Below are positions 46,948 to 60,773 of a DNA stretch of 64,000 nt, one piece after another. The notes under the pieces were generated by a model, which was not told where the DNA came from, searched no databases, and was given only the letters and a program-made list of their open reading frames with translations. The stretch is from Siphonodentalium dalli (taxonomy: Eukaryota > Mollusca > Scaphopoda > Gadilida > Siphonodentaliidae): NCBI GenBank assembly GCA_032622095.1, contig CP136066.1:168650664-168714663 (forward strand), read 5' to 3'. Each line of letters starts with the position of its first letter. Position 1 is the first letter of the stretch. The position numbers and the translations under genes were made by a program.

Positions 46948-48902
46948 CTAGAATCATGCGATGAATCTCAACTTCTATTCATAGTAGAGTTCATCGCATG
47001 ATCTACTACGAACAGTGTGGTGACGCTTGTTTTCTAAATCGAGAATGGTATTATATTTCAATTTTCGAAGCGGCATCACATGTGACATGTATGTAACTCA
47101 TGCCAGAACGCTGTGCTAGGGGAACTTTTTCATGCCATCGATGCGTACTTGCGTAGTCATATTCATTGATCTATATATAGTCGCGGCGGTTACAGGTCAG
47201 TGATATATCCGTCATAGCGGCAACTAGACGAAGCGGGTGCGGGTTCAAATTAGAACAGAACTAACATTTGAAATTATTTCGAAACTCGACTCGAGCTGAG
47301 GGTCATCTCTATGCGCCGCTCTCTGGTCTGTTCCAGTATTACACGGATATACATAAAGAGTTGTGATCATGGGCGTAAAATAGCGGATGTTTCAAAATTT
47401 GAAATATTACATCAGGACCAAAAAGACACTGAACGCTCAAGAGAACAATGAAGGCGAAACCTACTCGTGTTGAGAAAAGACAAATGCTCTATGACCCAAA
47501 TGAGCATCACTTGGGTGATTAGGTACCAAAACAAATCTTAACATGCCATCCCCCAGTACCGCCAACATTGACGACAGAGTGAGTGGCTGTATCCCCAGTA
47601 CCGCCAACATTGACGACAGAGTGAGTGGCTGTAGAACATCCCTATGGAACATACTGCAATGGGAAGAGAGTTAATATGAGAAAATAACCCTTCAAATAAA
47701 ACCTGATGTCATTATATGCTGTTGTTATATGATGCACGGGGGGATTACATCACAAGCAGGCTTAATTCAGTGTGCAGGCCATCATCCCCTGATTTTCCTG
47801 TTGACTTTCGTAACACAGATGGGGGGGGGTAATGCAGGCCCTCAATCTATATAGATGGATCGCTGAATGCTGGCGAGCTATTCGATCCCTTATGACTAGT
47901 GCTTAGTCTTAGTTTTCATTCGCTTATATGTGCCATGTGGCCATTTCACCCATATCACACCATACCCCTTATATTTTGTACCGTGCCATACGAAGCAGGT
48001 GCCAAGTGCCCCAACCCCGAACCGACTTTATCCGTTTTGAAATATAATTTGTATAACAAGCACTCAGCTTGTTAGTAAAGAACATTTGAGAGTACGATCG
48101 ACTAAAATTATATAATAGTGTCTGACCAAGATGAGGTATGTTTTGGTTTGAATGTGCGTTAGGTTAGAAGGAACTTAATATTTACCATTGGCGAAGTTAC
48201 CACATACATTGGTTATTTGTTGAGATATAGTGTCATTGACAGTTTCATTACAACCAAGTCATTTGGGCAAAATATGGCTGTGCTTGTAAATAACATCAAT
48301 AACTTACATGTGCTTGTGTCTAAGATCCTCGCTATGAACACAAGTTTCTCTCAACTATTTCCAACTATAGTGACAGTTGATAGAATTAATTTAAATGACT
48401 TCAAGGGACACTAATAATATAATAAACAATATTCGACGTTTGGTCTAAATTAAGACAATTGATAAGATACTGGCTTTTAAGATACTGGTTAAAAAAACCA
48501 TCAGAACAAGTTCATTCTATGTTTGGTGTGACCTTTCTAACTAAAGTTGTCTCAGGCATAAACTTTCCAAATAGCCCAGATTGGAGGGACGAGCCACGCC
48601 AGCCACCCCTGTTGTACGTCCCTGGACATAACATATGCTGATCGATAGCGGGATAAAATGTGTAAGCACATACCGACATAAGCGACCATCTGACCAATAC
48701 ATCTAATTTGTTTTGTTGGTTTTTGTTTGTATTGCAGTACATATGCTATATTGTTTATATTATATCCTGCATGTTCTTTAAAAATTAAGAACTACAATTT
48801 GTAAACTAAGAATCAAATAGCAAGATAAAAATTAAACTATTTAATTATATTTATTACACGCTTGCTCCTAGAAGTACATTGTTATTGCTGTTCCATATTT
48901 AC

Positions 48903-49027
48903 AAATCCGTATGGAACGTAGGTCCCATACGCATCTCGTTGACGTAAAATGACGTAAACGACGTTGGCCTCAACCATGAAACTGGAACTATTTCAATAAA
49001 AGAATCATCACACATGACGAGCACGCC
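48903..49027 (-). CDS. Exon E (copy 4)
   Basis: Same sequence and splice sites as copy 1. Confidence 0.38.
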
Positions 49028-49651
49028 CTGCATGAGCCTAAATAAACCTAATCCTGCATGTTTAATGCACGGATTATAGGATGTGAAGCGTGTAATAAAC
49101 ACAGAACGACACGATATGTAAATGGGTTTGCCGATACGGCACTCGTGCTGTCGCGGAAGGATAGAACTCGAGGCGCAACTGTATGCTCAATATTGGCTAT
49201 ATTTACAGAGAACATAAAATACTAGTGGGGCATTTCTCTCAGTTTAACCCAGGGCCATAACTCTGGCAAACGGCCATAATGCCATATGGCCCATGACCCT
49301 GAAAAAAGTTATTTTTTTTAGCCTGTTACTTGGTTTCAAGTGATTTGATGGGAAAGGTTTTGAAAACAAGTACTGCATTATTTACCTTGGGAATGAAACA
49401 TTTGTCAATGAAATGTTTTTTTTTGGTAGCCATTTGGGGTAATTTGATTAGAAAATAATAATCAATAATTTTATATTTTCATTAGTGCATTTCTTTGGTA
49501 GTAGTGCTATTTTCAAAGCTATACAGCTGTTGAATAAACATTCAGATAGTGTTATCGATTGTGGTAGAGCTAACATACACTAACGACTGTTGGATTTCGA
49601 TACCATGGATGTGTATCGATTTAATGGAATGATATCTTTGGTAATACTTAC

Positions 49652-49721
49652 AGTTATGACAGATACATTTGTTGACTGCCACCCCGCAGTGGAACCTCTT
49701 TCCACATGTGTTAACGTCACT
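49652..49721 (-). CDS. Exon F (copy 4), Cys-rich
   Basis: Same residues, with the intact acceptor and donor. Confidence 0.45.
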
Positions 49722-51314
49722 CTGTAATACAAATGAAACAGTTTTAAAGATTGATTATCTCTTTAAATAACAAATTTGAAATAGTTGGACCAATGTATGT
49801 ACCTAATAGGGCATACTGAGTTGTACCTATGGTCCAAATTTCGAGTCGCTGCTCCTCATACTTTTCGAGATACTGCAACCCCCATATTTACACATAAAGG
49901 GCGATAACTCTGCAAAGCATGTTAGGACCAAATCCTATATAGTCCGAGGTCTTACAACTATTATAGGGCTATATACATAATGAATTCAGTACTCGATAGC
50001 TAATACTTCCTGAGATTTCAGCATTATAAAATTGCTAAGAATAATAATAATAATAAATATTGGGTACAAAATTGAATAACAATATACTTCCATATTAAAA
50101 TATGGAAGTATAATAAATATTGGGAAAAAAAACAATTGAATAACAATATACTTTCATGGTAAATCCATGAAAGTATAATAATGAAAAATAATCGAAAAAG
50201 GGCCATAACTCTGTCGAAAGATATTGGACCAACATGCGGATACCTTTATTTTTAGTAGGCCTTGGATGCCTACAATCGCTAGAGATTTCACGTTCCGACT
50301 GCCATTAGTTTCTGAGTATTTACAAATAAACGGAAAACGGCACCAGTACAAAACAATATACTTCCTTGGTTACACCTAATACAAATACTACTAACAACAT
50401 CATCATCAACACAACATAATGATCAGGATCAGGATCGGAGTCTACATCACCAAATTCATTGCTATTGGGAAAACATCATTTGCAAAAACTGCCAACGACG
50501 ACGAAGAGATTACACTGGATCGCGAAGCCATCGAGGAGCAGTTACTGAAATCCCAAGAATCTCTTCCATCGATCTCCCAGATTAACTCCAACAGGAGAAT
50601 GTGGTAGTCTAAAAGTGAATGGATATTACAGTTGTATATTATTGTATACTATTCCAGATCGTATTCTATTGCCGAATCAAAATTGAGATGGCACATTCCG
50701 CTATTCTTCCAATGACCATTATCAAACCATTAATGGGATAAACATAGTATGCCACTCAGTCGCTATCAATGCAGCCATTGACTGAATTTTCGAAGACGTG
50801 AACGTATACCCTTGACGACAATTAGCTATCGATTGTCGTTGCATCAATTGTATCATAAGACGCATCAGATGCACACAACAGGTGTATGCCCGTAGTGACT
50901 ATATGCATTGGATCCATGTGATGTGGTCGTGGATTTTTCATAGCGCGCGATGGGCAGTTTATAGGCATGTACAATACTCTATGTTCCACCCTAGATGGAT
51001 GTCATGTTATATTGGTGGTCTTTACCTCGATCTATGTGTAATTTAAGAAGAAATTGATATAGACGGTTTGACTTCATAATTCAAAACCATTCTCATTTAA
51101 TTCGTGTGCATTAACATATAGTAAGGAAAGCAAAAGTTTCAACCAACAGGTGCTACATCAGATCTACTAAATTTGATCTGGAGATCTATCGCTGCAGACA
51201 AGTACTCCGAAAATCGTGCCATCTAAGTCCAGGCGAAGTCAAGAATTTGACAACACTCTCTGGATCATTCATGACAACTAACGCTAGGAATTTTCATCGA
51301 AGGCAGCGAAGAAC

Positions 51315-51695
51315 ATGGAGAGTTATTACAAGCATTGCACAACTACTTCCACATTCTCCAGACCACCAGACTTTCCCCTGCTAAACATTACGGTTGAACA
51401 AGAAGAGCAGAGCCAAACATTGGCTAATTACGAGAAGATATGGAAGGAGGGACTCAAGAGGAGTAAAATATATATACTGATTGAGTTCCCCAAGGAGATA
51501 AACGACACCGTTTCTTCTATTAGATCACGATTAATGCCAGAGACAGGTGAGAAAAATATACCAAAATCATATCGCCTGGCGAGAAATCATTACTTCCTCA
51601 AAAAGTTGATGACCCTTTCTAATACAATGGTCACAATCCTTCCATCTTCTCGAAACATGTTTGGAAAAATAATGGAGATAAATTCCACAAATTAA
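51315..51695 (+). CDS. 126-codon plus-strand ORF (copy 4)
   Basis: Same as copy 2. Confidence 0.35.
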   Translation: MESYYKHCTTTSTFSRPPDFPLLNITVEQEEQSQTLANYEKIWKEGLKRSKIYILIEFPKEINDTVSSIRSRLMPETGEKNIPKSYRLARNHYFLKKLMTLSNTMVTILPSSRNMFGKIMEINSTN

Positions 51696-51698
51696 TAT

Positions 51699-51839
51699 TT
51701 AATTAACATTCATCTCATCCACGGAACCACAACGACCACGACCACTTTTCGGCTTAGTACTCTCGTTGCTGACAGCACCACGTCCACTACCGCGACCTCC
51801 CCCACGTCCGCGCCCTCCGCGCCCCGTCTTCCTGTGCAT
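51699..51839 (-). pseudogene. Arg-Gly-rich tail (copy 4)
   Basis: Same as copy 3, including the Arg to Cys change. Confidence 0.4.
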
Positions 51840-52084
51840 ACTGGAATAGGTCCGTTTCCAGTGGCAGCTGTTGATAGAATTGAATGCATGTTATTAGTAA
51901 AGGCAGTAGAAAATAAAGCATTAACATTATTATCAATGTTATTCCGTTTTTTAATGAGCAAAAAGTGGTTAAAACAATCGAGAATTTTCCATGAAATCAT
52001 TTTGCACAATAATTCCGACAGATTTTGCGCAATTTTGGCACAAATCTCAAACGCCATGCCATGCGCTAACGGTACTGCACTTAC

Positions 52085-52183
52085 CTCCTTGGGCAGGTGG
52101 ATTTGGACTTGATCTATGTGCCTCGCACATATAAGTTAAAGCATTTTGTATGACCTCCGGATCCAAATAGGAAGCAGTATACT
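52085..52183 (-). CDS. Exon C (copy 4)
   Basis: Same residues and splice sites. Confidence 0.5.
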
Positions 52184-53119
52184 CTGTATCAAAGAATAAT
52201 TGTAGGAGCTGGTGATAGTAAAGTTTTATGCATCAAAGTCCATGTTTTCTGACATTTTGTCAATATGGTTTCCCCTACCCCATTTTTCAGATATTCAAAG
52301 TTGGAGTCAGTTTCCAGAAAAATGAGTGAAATTCAGTGACATTCATTGACATATCAAAATAAGGCTATTATATCAAAGGAGGAAAGTTCAAATGATTTTG
52401 CACATTAAACGAACATTGGTTGTACTATTTATACACAAAACACCTTTAAAAATGGACACAAACGCCCATAATGACATTTTTATAAAAGAGTAAATTCTCA
52501 GGATTCAAAGGGCCATAATTTTATTTTCTACACCACATTTTGGAATTTCCTTCACATTGTGTTTAATCATGTATATTTAAGTGATTATGAGAAACAAAGG
52601 GAAAATGGATATATATTTATTGAGTTGTATGACCTCAAATATGCTATTTCATCAAGCCTGCTCTGGACCACAGGCAAATTTGACTGTCCATACAATGGTG
52701 GAACACACATTTTGTTTAAGAATAGTTTTGTCATCTCAATCATAGATGCATAAAGAAATCATATAGAGAGGAAATGACTAAAACAACAAGAAATCCCTTA
52801 ATTTTTCTATAGTTTTTAAAATACAAGACCATAAAAAATGGATTTTAACTAATATTGAGAAATTGAGGCTCCGAAATTAGATAAAATCCAAATTTTGGAG
52901 GCACATAACTAAAAAAACACTCAACGTATCTGGGGAAGGTTTTCTGTTCTGAGTTGTGTAATCTACAAAATGGATATATAAATGGAAGGCCTTGTGAAAT
53001 AAAGTTTTTTATAAACATTCTTGAAAAGCCATAAATTGAGTATTTTATCAAATTTTGAGCGCCACGAATTTCGTTTCCAGTTCCCAGATAAAATTTCATT
53101 TATCATTTTTGTGACCAGA

Positions 53120-55134
53120 ACCATGGCGGCCACCCGGGAATCCTTGCATTTTCGTGCGGTGCCACCCATCGGGCATCTATATGACAGGGACGCGGCCATA
53201 AAGCCCCTTCCAATTTTTCGAAAATTAGGCTGAAGTCGTGCATGGGGTGTCGAAATAGCACTCGTTACTAAATCGGCTGCGTATCCAGAACCATGGCAGC
53301 CACCCGGGAATCCTTTCATTTTCGTGCGTTGGCACCCAGCGGCCATCTATAGGACAGGGATGCGGCTATATAGCACCTTGAAATCATGCATGGAGCTCAA
53401 AATTGCACTTTTTGTTACTAAATTCTCAAAATATAATAATAATCGTTACTAAATCGCCTATGTATGCATAACCACAGCATCTACGGGACCATCCTTTTGG
53501 ATTCTTCTTGTGCCACCACTAATCCATCTAAAAATCACAAACTATGTCACATAAACTTGTCCAGCTGTTCAAAAATTGGGCGTAAATCGTGCGTGGGTAT
53601 ATAATTAGGACATATTTCGTTGCATGACTTACGCCCAATTTTTGAACAGCTGGCTATTGTGGTTATGAATACATAAGGAATTTAGCAACGAAAAATGTCC
53701 TATTTTTACCCCGCTCAAGACTTACGCCCAATTTTTGAACAGTTGGACACGCTATGTGAACCAGTTTGATTTCTAGATGGACTAATTGTGGCACAAGAAT
53801 AATCCATAAGAACAGCCCCCTGGCAGCTATGGTTATACCTACGCAGGCGATTTAGCAACGAAAAATGACTTTTTTTCATTATTTTGACCCCATGCACGAC
53901 TTACGCCCAATTTTTGAACAGCTGGACAGGCATATGTGAACCAGTTTGTGATTTCTAGATGGACTAATTGTGACACAAGAAGAATCCACAAGGATAGCAT
54001 CGTGGCTTCTATGGGTATGCCTACGCAGGCGATATAGCAACGAAAAATGACCTTTTCCCAATATTTTGACCCCATGCACGACTTACGCTCAATATTCGAA
54101 CAGCTGGACAGGCGTATGTAAACCAGTCTGTGATTTCTAGATGGACTAATTGTGGCACAAGGAGAATCCATAAGAACAGCCCCCCTGGCAGCTATGGTTA
54201 TACCTACGCAGGCGATTTAGCAACGAAAAATCACCTTTTTTTTCATTATTTTGACACCACGCTCGACTTACGCCCAATTTTTTAACAGCTGGACAGGCGT
54301 ATGTGAACTAGTTTGTGATTTAAAGATGGACTAATTGTGCCATAAGAAGAATTCACAAGGATAGCCCCGTGGCTGCTATGGTTATGCCAACGCAGGCGAT
54401 TTAGTAACATATCATCGCGCGAATACGCACATAACCGACCTATAATTTTAATTAGGTACTTAAAGTGATTTTTGGTTCTGAAATAAGCAGATAATGCAGT
54501 TATAGTTGTCATTTCGTGTTATGGCGCGAGCCACAGTGAAAACACATGCTAATGAGCGTACACCTGAAAAGTTTGGCTTATTTTTGTCATTGTCCGCACA
54601 TAATTTACTTAGAATCGCCTCTATATGAGTCGATAATGTGACTTAATAGGGACTCATTTTCAGCACATTGTCGACTCAAAATGAGGCGATTCTAAGCAGA
54701 TTATCTACCTAACATATTGTTTCTTCTCCGCAAATAATGTGCTGGTTTTCAGGATTAAGCAACGAAAAAATGTCACATTTTTACCCCACGCAAGATTTAA
54801 GCCCAATTGTTGAACAGCTGGACAAGTTTATATGACCTATTTTATGATTTCTAAATGGACTTGTGGCGGCACAAGAAGAATCCACAAGGATAGCCCCGTG
54901 ACATCTATGGTTATGCCTACGCAGGCGATTAAGCAACGAAAAATGAAATTGTTTTCATTATTTTGACCACACACACGACTTACGCTCAATTTGCGAACAG
55001 CTGGATGGGTGCATGTTACTTGATTTGTTATTTCTAAATGGACTGGTGGTGGCAGAAGAAAACTCCACAAGGATAGCCTCGTGACTGCTATGGTTATGCC
55101 TGCGCACGTATTAAACAATTGAGTGGTGCTCAAA
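53120..55134. repeat. ~180-bp satellite, copy 4
   Basis: Same arrangement. Confidence 0.85.
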
Positions 55135-55407
55135 TCGCTCGAGGACATATTGAATTAAATCGCACCAGACTAATTACCAATGCCGAAACAGATACCAATG
55201 TCCGCTTAGGCGGGATATTTGGATGATATGCCATGATCAGTTTCACACTGGGCAGTTGAGGTTCCTCGTTGAGTAGTATGTCAAACGTAAAATCAATTGA
55301 TCTAAATCAAACACATAATAGGCACAATCATTATGCAAAACTGTGGACATAAATTTAAAGAGGAAAGTGCTTACATACTTCAATTATGTGTGGCATATTA
55401 TACTTAC

Positions 55408-55515
55408 CTTGAACAGCTCTGACCATTCAGATGTACCCCAGTGATACATCCTACCAGCCGGAACACGACTACACAGGAACACTTCACTTCCTGTGATTGC
55501 CGCGAGCTCAAATGC
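55408..55515 (-). CDS. Exon D (copy 4), partner of exon A in copy 5
   Basis: Same residues and splice sites. Partner exon A at 57165-57005. Confidence 0.6.
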
Positions 55516-56414
55516 CTACAAGATGGGGAAATTTCTCTTAGTGATACATGTATTTTATTAGCCATATATATTGTTTGGGCAGGTTATCGTTACACGTCAA
55601 TAACATCGTTGATCAATTGTTACAGGCAATGAAGACTTTCAAATGTAGGATGGCTGGCCGAAATACCATTGAGATGTTCGATCTACCTGCTGCAAGTGAA
55701 GACGTGATATAAGTTGAAGAGAATGGCTATGCAGATAGCGACATACCCACTGTCCAAACGGAGAGCCATAACTCTTTTCGCAGGAGACCCATCGCTCGAG
55801 AGGCACACATATAGCATTATAAATTATCAATAACTATGACATAGAAAACAGTGATGTGTTAATGGTGTAAGTATTATGTTCATTCATTGGGTATTGCAGT
55901 ACAATGATAGAAAATAAAAAGTAGTCAATTGAGCAATTTGCTTGGTATAATTAGGGTGTTTGTGTATATATAATGGATGGATGTGGATGCATTATTTTCA
56001 ATTCGAATAGTGTGCACAGTATACGATATACCATTCTCGAATATTAATAACTTAATGTATGGAATGCTACTCTAGAACTTTGATCTGTAGCAATTCAACC
56101 GCGGAATATCGATGGAATGATCCAATATAGTAGTGTTAAAGAATTATTTGTGGTAAAAACTCCCGCTTCGAAAAACAATTATTTTTCAATGGTCATCACC
56201 GCTCAGCCTGTACAGTCTGGTGAGCATCTCAACAGTGATTGACTCTCTTGCGTCTGATTCATTATCCCGTGGGTCGTCGAAGATTGGATTAAGTTATCTC
56301 CTAGTTTGTTCACATATGCTGTTTTCTTTGTAAATGACTCACTGTTACATGGTCTAGGTCCTTATGTGAAGACAGGAGCTATAACAAAGTGGGTACCTTC
56401 TAAGTGACCCCCAT

Positions 56415-56824
56415 ATGCGACAGCCACACATAAGCATGGGCGTGCTGGAGCTGAGCAACCAGCTCGAATACTTCAACAACATCTGCTCCAGTACCATGGC
56501 CTCGTACTACTCAAATACCATGGATAAAAAGAAATTCCAGATACCTACACCACTCTGGCAGTAACGAGGGAAGAAGAAAGGGCTGCTGGTGACCACTCGA
56601 ACAAGAGGAAACCAGAGTTGGTAAAGATGGCAACATCGAAGATAAAGAAGATGGGGATGAGTGGGTATGTGGAGGAGAGTGACCTAATACAATCAAGGTG
56701 GGATGGTGGCGTAAAGCGGGGGCTTAAAAAATATCTGGTAGTGTTCGTTAAAGAGTTGGTGGCATTGAAGACAGAACAGAGCAGGGTGGCCGGTGAACAC
56801 ATGAGGGAGGTGTGTTCCGATTAA
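56415..56824 (+). pseudogene. Frameshifted plus-strand coding-like stretch (copy 4)
   Basis: Same two frames and break, with one A to G change near 56570. Confidence 0.35.
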
Positions 56825-57004
56825 AGGTTAGTTGTGGTCGTGTATTGTTTGAAGTGAAATTGTTCTGTTTACATTTCGTCAACGGGAGGGAATTGGGTGA
56901 AATTAATCGGTGATTATCTGCCGTTATGGGTAGAACAGTGTGATTATATGGACTAACAACTGTAACACAATAACAGGTGAAAAACGCAACATTTCAATAC
57001 CTAC

Positions 57005-57165
57005 CTTCACGAATAACGTGTCCTTGTGCCCGCTGAGCTGATTGTTCCGCCTTTCATTTTTGCCGAGTATGTAATCGGTATTTTTCCATGATGGTGCTGC
57101 CCACGGATAGGTTGGCCAGGCTAATTTTTCCCAGGGTTGAAAGTTTTGGCTTCGATTAGTCGACT
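57005..57165 (-). CDS. Exon A (copy 5), pairs with exon D of copy 4
   Basis: Identical translation and splice sites. The partner exon D is at 55515-55408, across the junction at 56834. This is the rightmost exon A. Confidence 0.6.
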
Positions 57166-57441
57166 CTGTATGGTAAAAAACTTTCAATCAAAATAACCAA
57201 TTATGGATGTTAGGAATACGGTACATTCTTTTATATAATACTAGCAGGTTAGCCCGCCACTGGCGTGGTTGGCCAGAAACATGACAATTTTAATTTTTGA
57301 ATTTAAATTTTTTTTTTTTTTAATTCATTTTTGGTTTTTCAATATTTTACACGATTTGACCTTGAATTGATCATTGTCAAGGTCAGGTCGGAGTCACAAT
57401 TTAACCCGTTCATGACACTTCCCGTAGGTAGCAAGTGTGAG

Positions 57442-59026
57442 TGTGTAGTAGTTATCCAAGGTATCTCCTCAATACAAATAGGAGTGTAGTATGCAGCCGG
57501 TGTAGTTTTTATCCGAGGTATCGCCTCAATACAAATAAGAGTGTAGTATGCAGCCGGTGTAGTTATCCGAGGTATCTCCTCAATACAAATAAGAGTGTAG
57601 TATGCAGCCGGTGTAGTTATCCGAGGTATCTCCTCAATACAAATAAGAGTGTAGTATGCAGCCGGTGTATGACGGGAGCTGCGTTGGTGCAGCATTAACC
57701 ATTTCATGGCGGGAGTTGCGTTTGTGCAGCATTAACCCTTTCATGACGGGAGCTGTGTTGGTGCAGCATTAACACTTTCATGACGGGAGCTGTGCTGGTG
57801 CAGCATTAACCCCTTCATGACGGGAGCTGGGCTGGTGCAGCATTAACTCTTCCATGACGGGAGCTGCGTTGGTGCAGCATTAACTCTTCCATGACGGGAG
57901 CTGCGTTGGTGCAGCATTGACACTTTCATGACATGAGCTGTGCTAGTGCAGCATTAACCCTTTCATGATGGGAGCTGTGCCGTTGCAGCATTAACTCTTT
58001 CATGACGGGAGCTGTGCTGGTGCAGCATTAATTTTTTCATGACGGGAGCTGTGCTGGTGCAGCGCCAATTCTTTCATGACGGGAGCTGTGCTGGTGCGGC
58101 ATTAATTCTTTCATATCGGGAGCTGCGTTGGGGCAGCATTAATTCTTTCATGACGGGAGCTGTGCTGGTACAGCATTATTTATGATGGGGGCTGCGTTGG
58201 GGCAGTATTAACCCTTTCATGGTGGGAGCTACGTTGGTGCAACATTAACCCTATCATGTCGGGAGCTGTGCTGCTGCAGCATTAACCGTTTTATGACGGG
58301 AGCTGCGTTGGTGCAGCATTAACACATTCAAGACGGGGGCTGCGTTGGTGCAGCATTAACACTTTCATGACGGGAGCTGTGCTGGTGCATCATTAACCCT
58401 TTCATGACGGGAACTGTGCTGGTGCAGCATTAACTCTTTCATGACGGGAGCTGCGTTGGTGCAGCATTAACAATTTCATGATGGGAGCTGTGCTGGTGTA
58501 GCATTAACCCTTTCTTGGCGGGAGCTGTGCTGGTTCAGCATTAACTCTTTCATGACGGGAGCTGTGCTGGTGCAGCATTAACCCTTTCATGACGGGAGCT
58601 GCGCTGTTGCAGCATTAACCATTTCATGACGGGAGTTGCGTTGGTGCAGCATTAACCCTTTCACGACGGGAGCTGCGTTGGTGCAGCATTAACACTTTCA
58701 CGACGGGAGCTGTGCTGGTGCAGCATTAACCCTTTCATGATGGGAGCTGGGCTGGTGCAGCATGAACTCTTCCATGACGGGAGCTGCGTTGGTGCAGCAT
58801 TAACCCTTTCAAGATGGGAGCTGTGCTGGTGCAGCATTAACTCTTTCATGACGGGAGCTGTGCTGGTGCAGCATTAATTATTTCATGACGGGAGCTGCGT
58901 TGGTGCAGCATTAATTATTTCATAGCGGGAGCTGTGCTGGTGCAGCATTAATTATCTCATGACGGGACCCGCGTTGGTGCAGCATTAATTATTTCATAGC
59001 GGGAGCTGTGCTGGTGCAGCATTAAC
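57442..59026. repeat. 54-bp (x4) plus 37-bp minisatellite, copy 5
   Basis: Same arrangement; the 37-bp array starts at 57670. It is four bases shorter because one TTTATTTATG motif near 58180 lost a TTTA. Confidence 0.93.
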
Positions 59027-59028
59027 AC

Positions 59029-60030
59029 CTGCCTGGAGGCAGGTTTCGCCATTCGACAACAAGAGTTGGCCAAGCTCTGGCAAGGTTGTCGGTTGAACTG
59101 GTCGAGCCGTAATGACAGCCTGCAACCTGTCCCAAGCATGTTCTATGGGATTGAGTTCGGTTGGACTCGCTGGCAAGTCCAGGCGATCTATTCCTTCTTC
59201 CTAAAGGATAACAGTTCAGCAGCTCGGGTCGGTTTGATCCTGCATTATTGCCCATCATAACCAAATCCTCGCGTACCGCTCCCGCATACGCCCCCACGAT
59301 TGAACCCAGAATGCATGCCAATAATGCAGTCCATTACGATTTGTGTTCTGGAGGACATACAGGTCCTTGTCGTCGCCCAAAGTCATCCCTCCCCACAGCA
59401 TATCCGACCCACCACCATAATGGTCATGCTTCCTCTCAGTGCATCGGTGAACCTCCCATTCTACCTTTTCCAGACCAAAACACGTCTGTCATGGAAGTAT
59501 GGGCCCATTAGTAAACAGCACGGGTTACCATTGCTGCATTGTGTATTTGACACATACCGTGTATGGGGAGGGATGACTTTTGGGCGGCGACAAGGACCTG
59601 TACGTCACCCAGAACAGAAACCTTAATGGACTACATTGTAGACATGCATTCTGGATCCAATCTTGGGGCCGTATGCGGGAGCTGTAAGCGAGGATTTGTT
59701 TCTCATGGACAATAATACAGGAGCAAACTGATCCAAGCTGATAAACTGTTATCCTTTAGGAAGGAGGAATAGATCGCATGGACTTACCAGCGAGTCCACT
59801 CGAACTCAATTCCATAGAACATGCTCGGGACAGGTTGCAGGCTGTCATTACGGCTCGACCAGTTCAACCGACAACCTTGCCAGAGCTTGGCCAACTCTTG
59901 TTGTCGAATGGCGAAACCTGCCTCCAGACAACGTCCGTACCATGGTGGATGGGGCTTAGAGATGTTGCAAAGTTGTGGTGAGCGTTCGCAGAGGTCACAC
60001 CAAGTACTGAGAGTGTTGTTCGAATGAATA
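59029..60030. pseudogene. Inverted Tc1-type transposase fossils, copy 5
   Basis: Same structure and same disabling changes as the other copies. Confidence 0.85.
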
Positions 60031-60532
60031 CAATTCGTTTCAATACATTTGACTTGTGTGTTTGTACTTATTGAAATTCGTCAAATTGGGGGTAATATTG
60101 TTCCATCTTCCCACTTAGGAAATCTAAGCCACTGGACAGTTGCAGCCCCCATTAAATAACAAGAGGATATAACAATCTACAATTTAACGGACCATTCCTA
60201 TCCAAAAAGTGTATATTTTACAAAATATTACAATATATATGGGTGATCCTTAGCAAAATGTGAGTAGTATATATGAAAGCATTGCCAAATAGCCGGACAA
60301 ACACCTCAAATAAACGCACAAAACACGAGGCATATAATCGCCTGTTTCTATAAATAACACACTCTACTATAACTATGCAGCGATACAATCATTCCGGACG
60401 CAAAAATTCACGGAATTTGAAACATTGTTCTCAGTTAACGCGATGGGTGAATACAAAACGCTCTTTATTCATACCATAAACGGAAAGAACTGACAAAAAC
60501 GCTCTTTAACGTTTCATGATGGGCTCGCGTGT

Positions 60533-60773
60533 TTAGTTTAATTGATTTGGATTAGTCTTTCCATTATCATCACGAAGAGTGGTCGACGTATTTGTAGACC
60601 TGATATGACCAGCGGAACCGGGTCGGGATCTGTTCGACCTATTCAAAATGACATTAACTCCAGATTGATTAAACCGCCCACTATTTTTGGGCAGCCTGTG
60701 AATATTGGTATTCGAGAATGTGACCTCAGCCAGTGTGTTGTCATGTAAAAGTGCGTTTGTGGGTTCTACGAAC
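60533..60773 (-). CDS. Terminal exon T (copy 5), orphaned
   Basis: Same frame and stop, but copy 5 ends at 61485, so no exon E, F or D lies upstream within the array. It would be expressed only if spliced to right-flank exons. Confidence 0.35.

Larger units (their letters stand above)
43004..56833. repeat. Macro-repeat unit, copy 4 (13,830 bp)
   Basis: Fourth full unit, with a 9-base G-run. It is closest to copy 3 by shared variants. A private change near 46742 turns an Asp into Tyr in terminal exon T. Confidence 0.97.
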
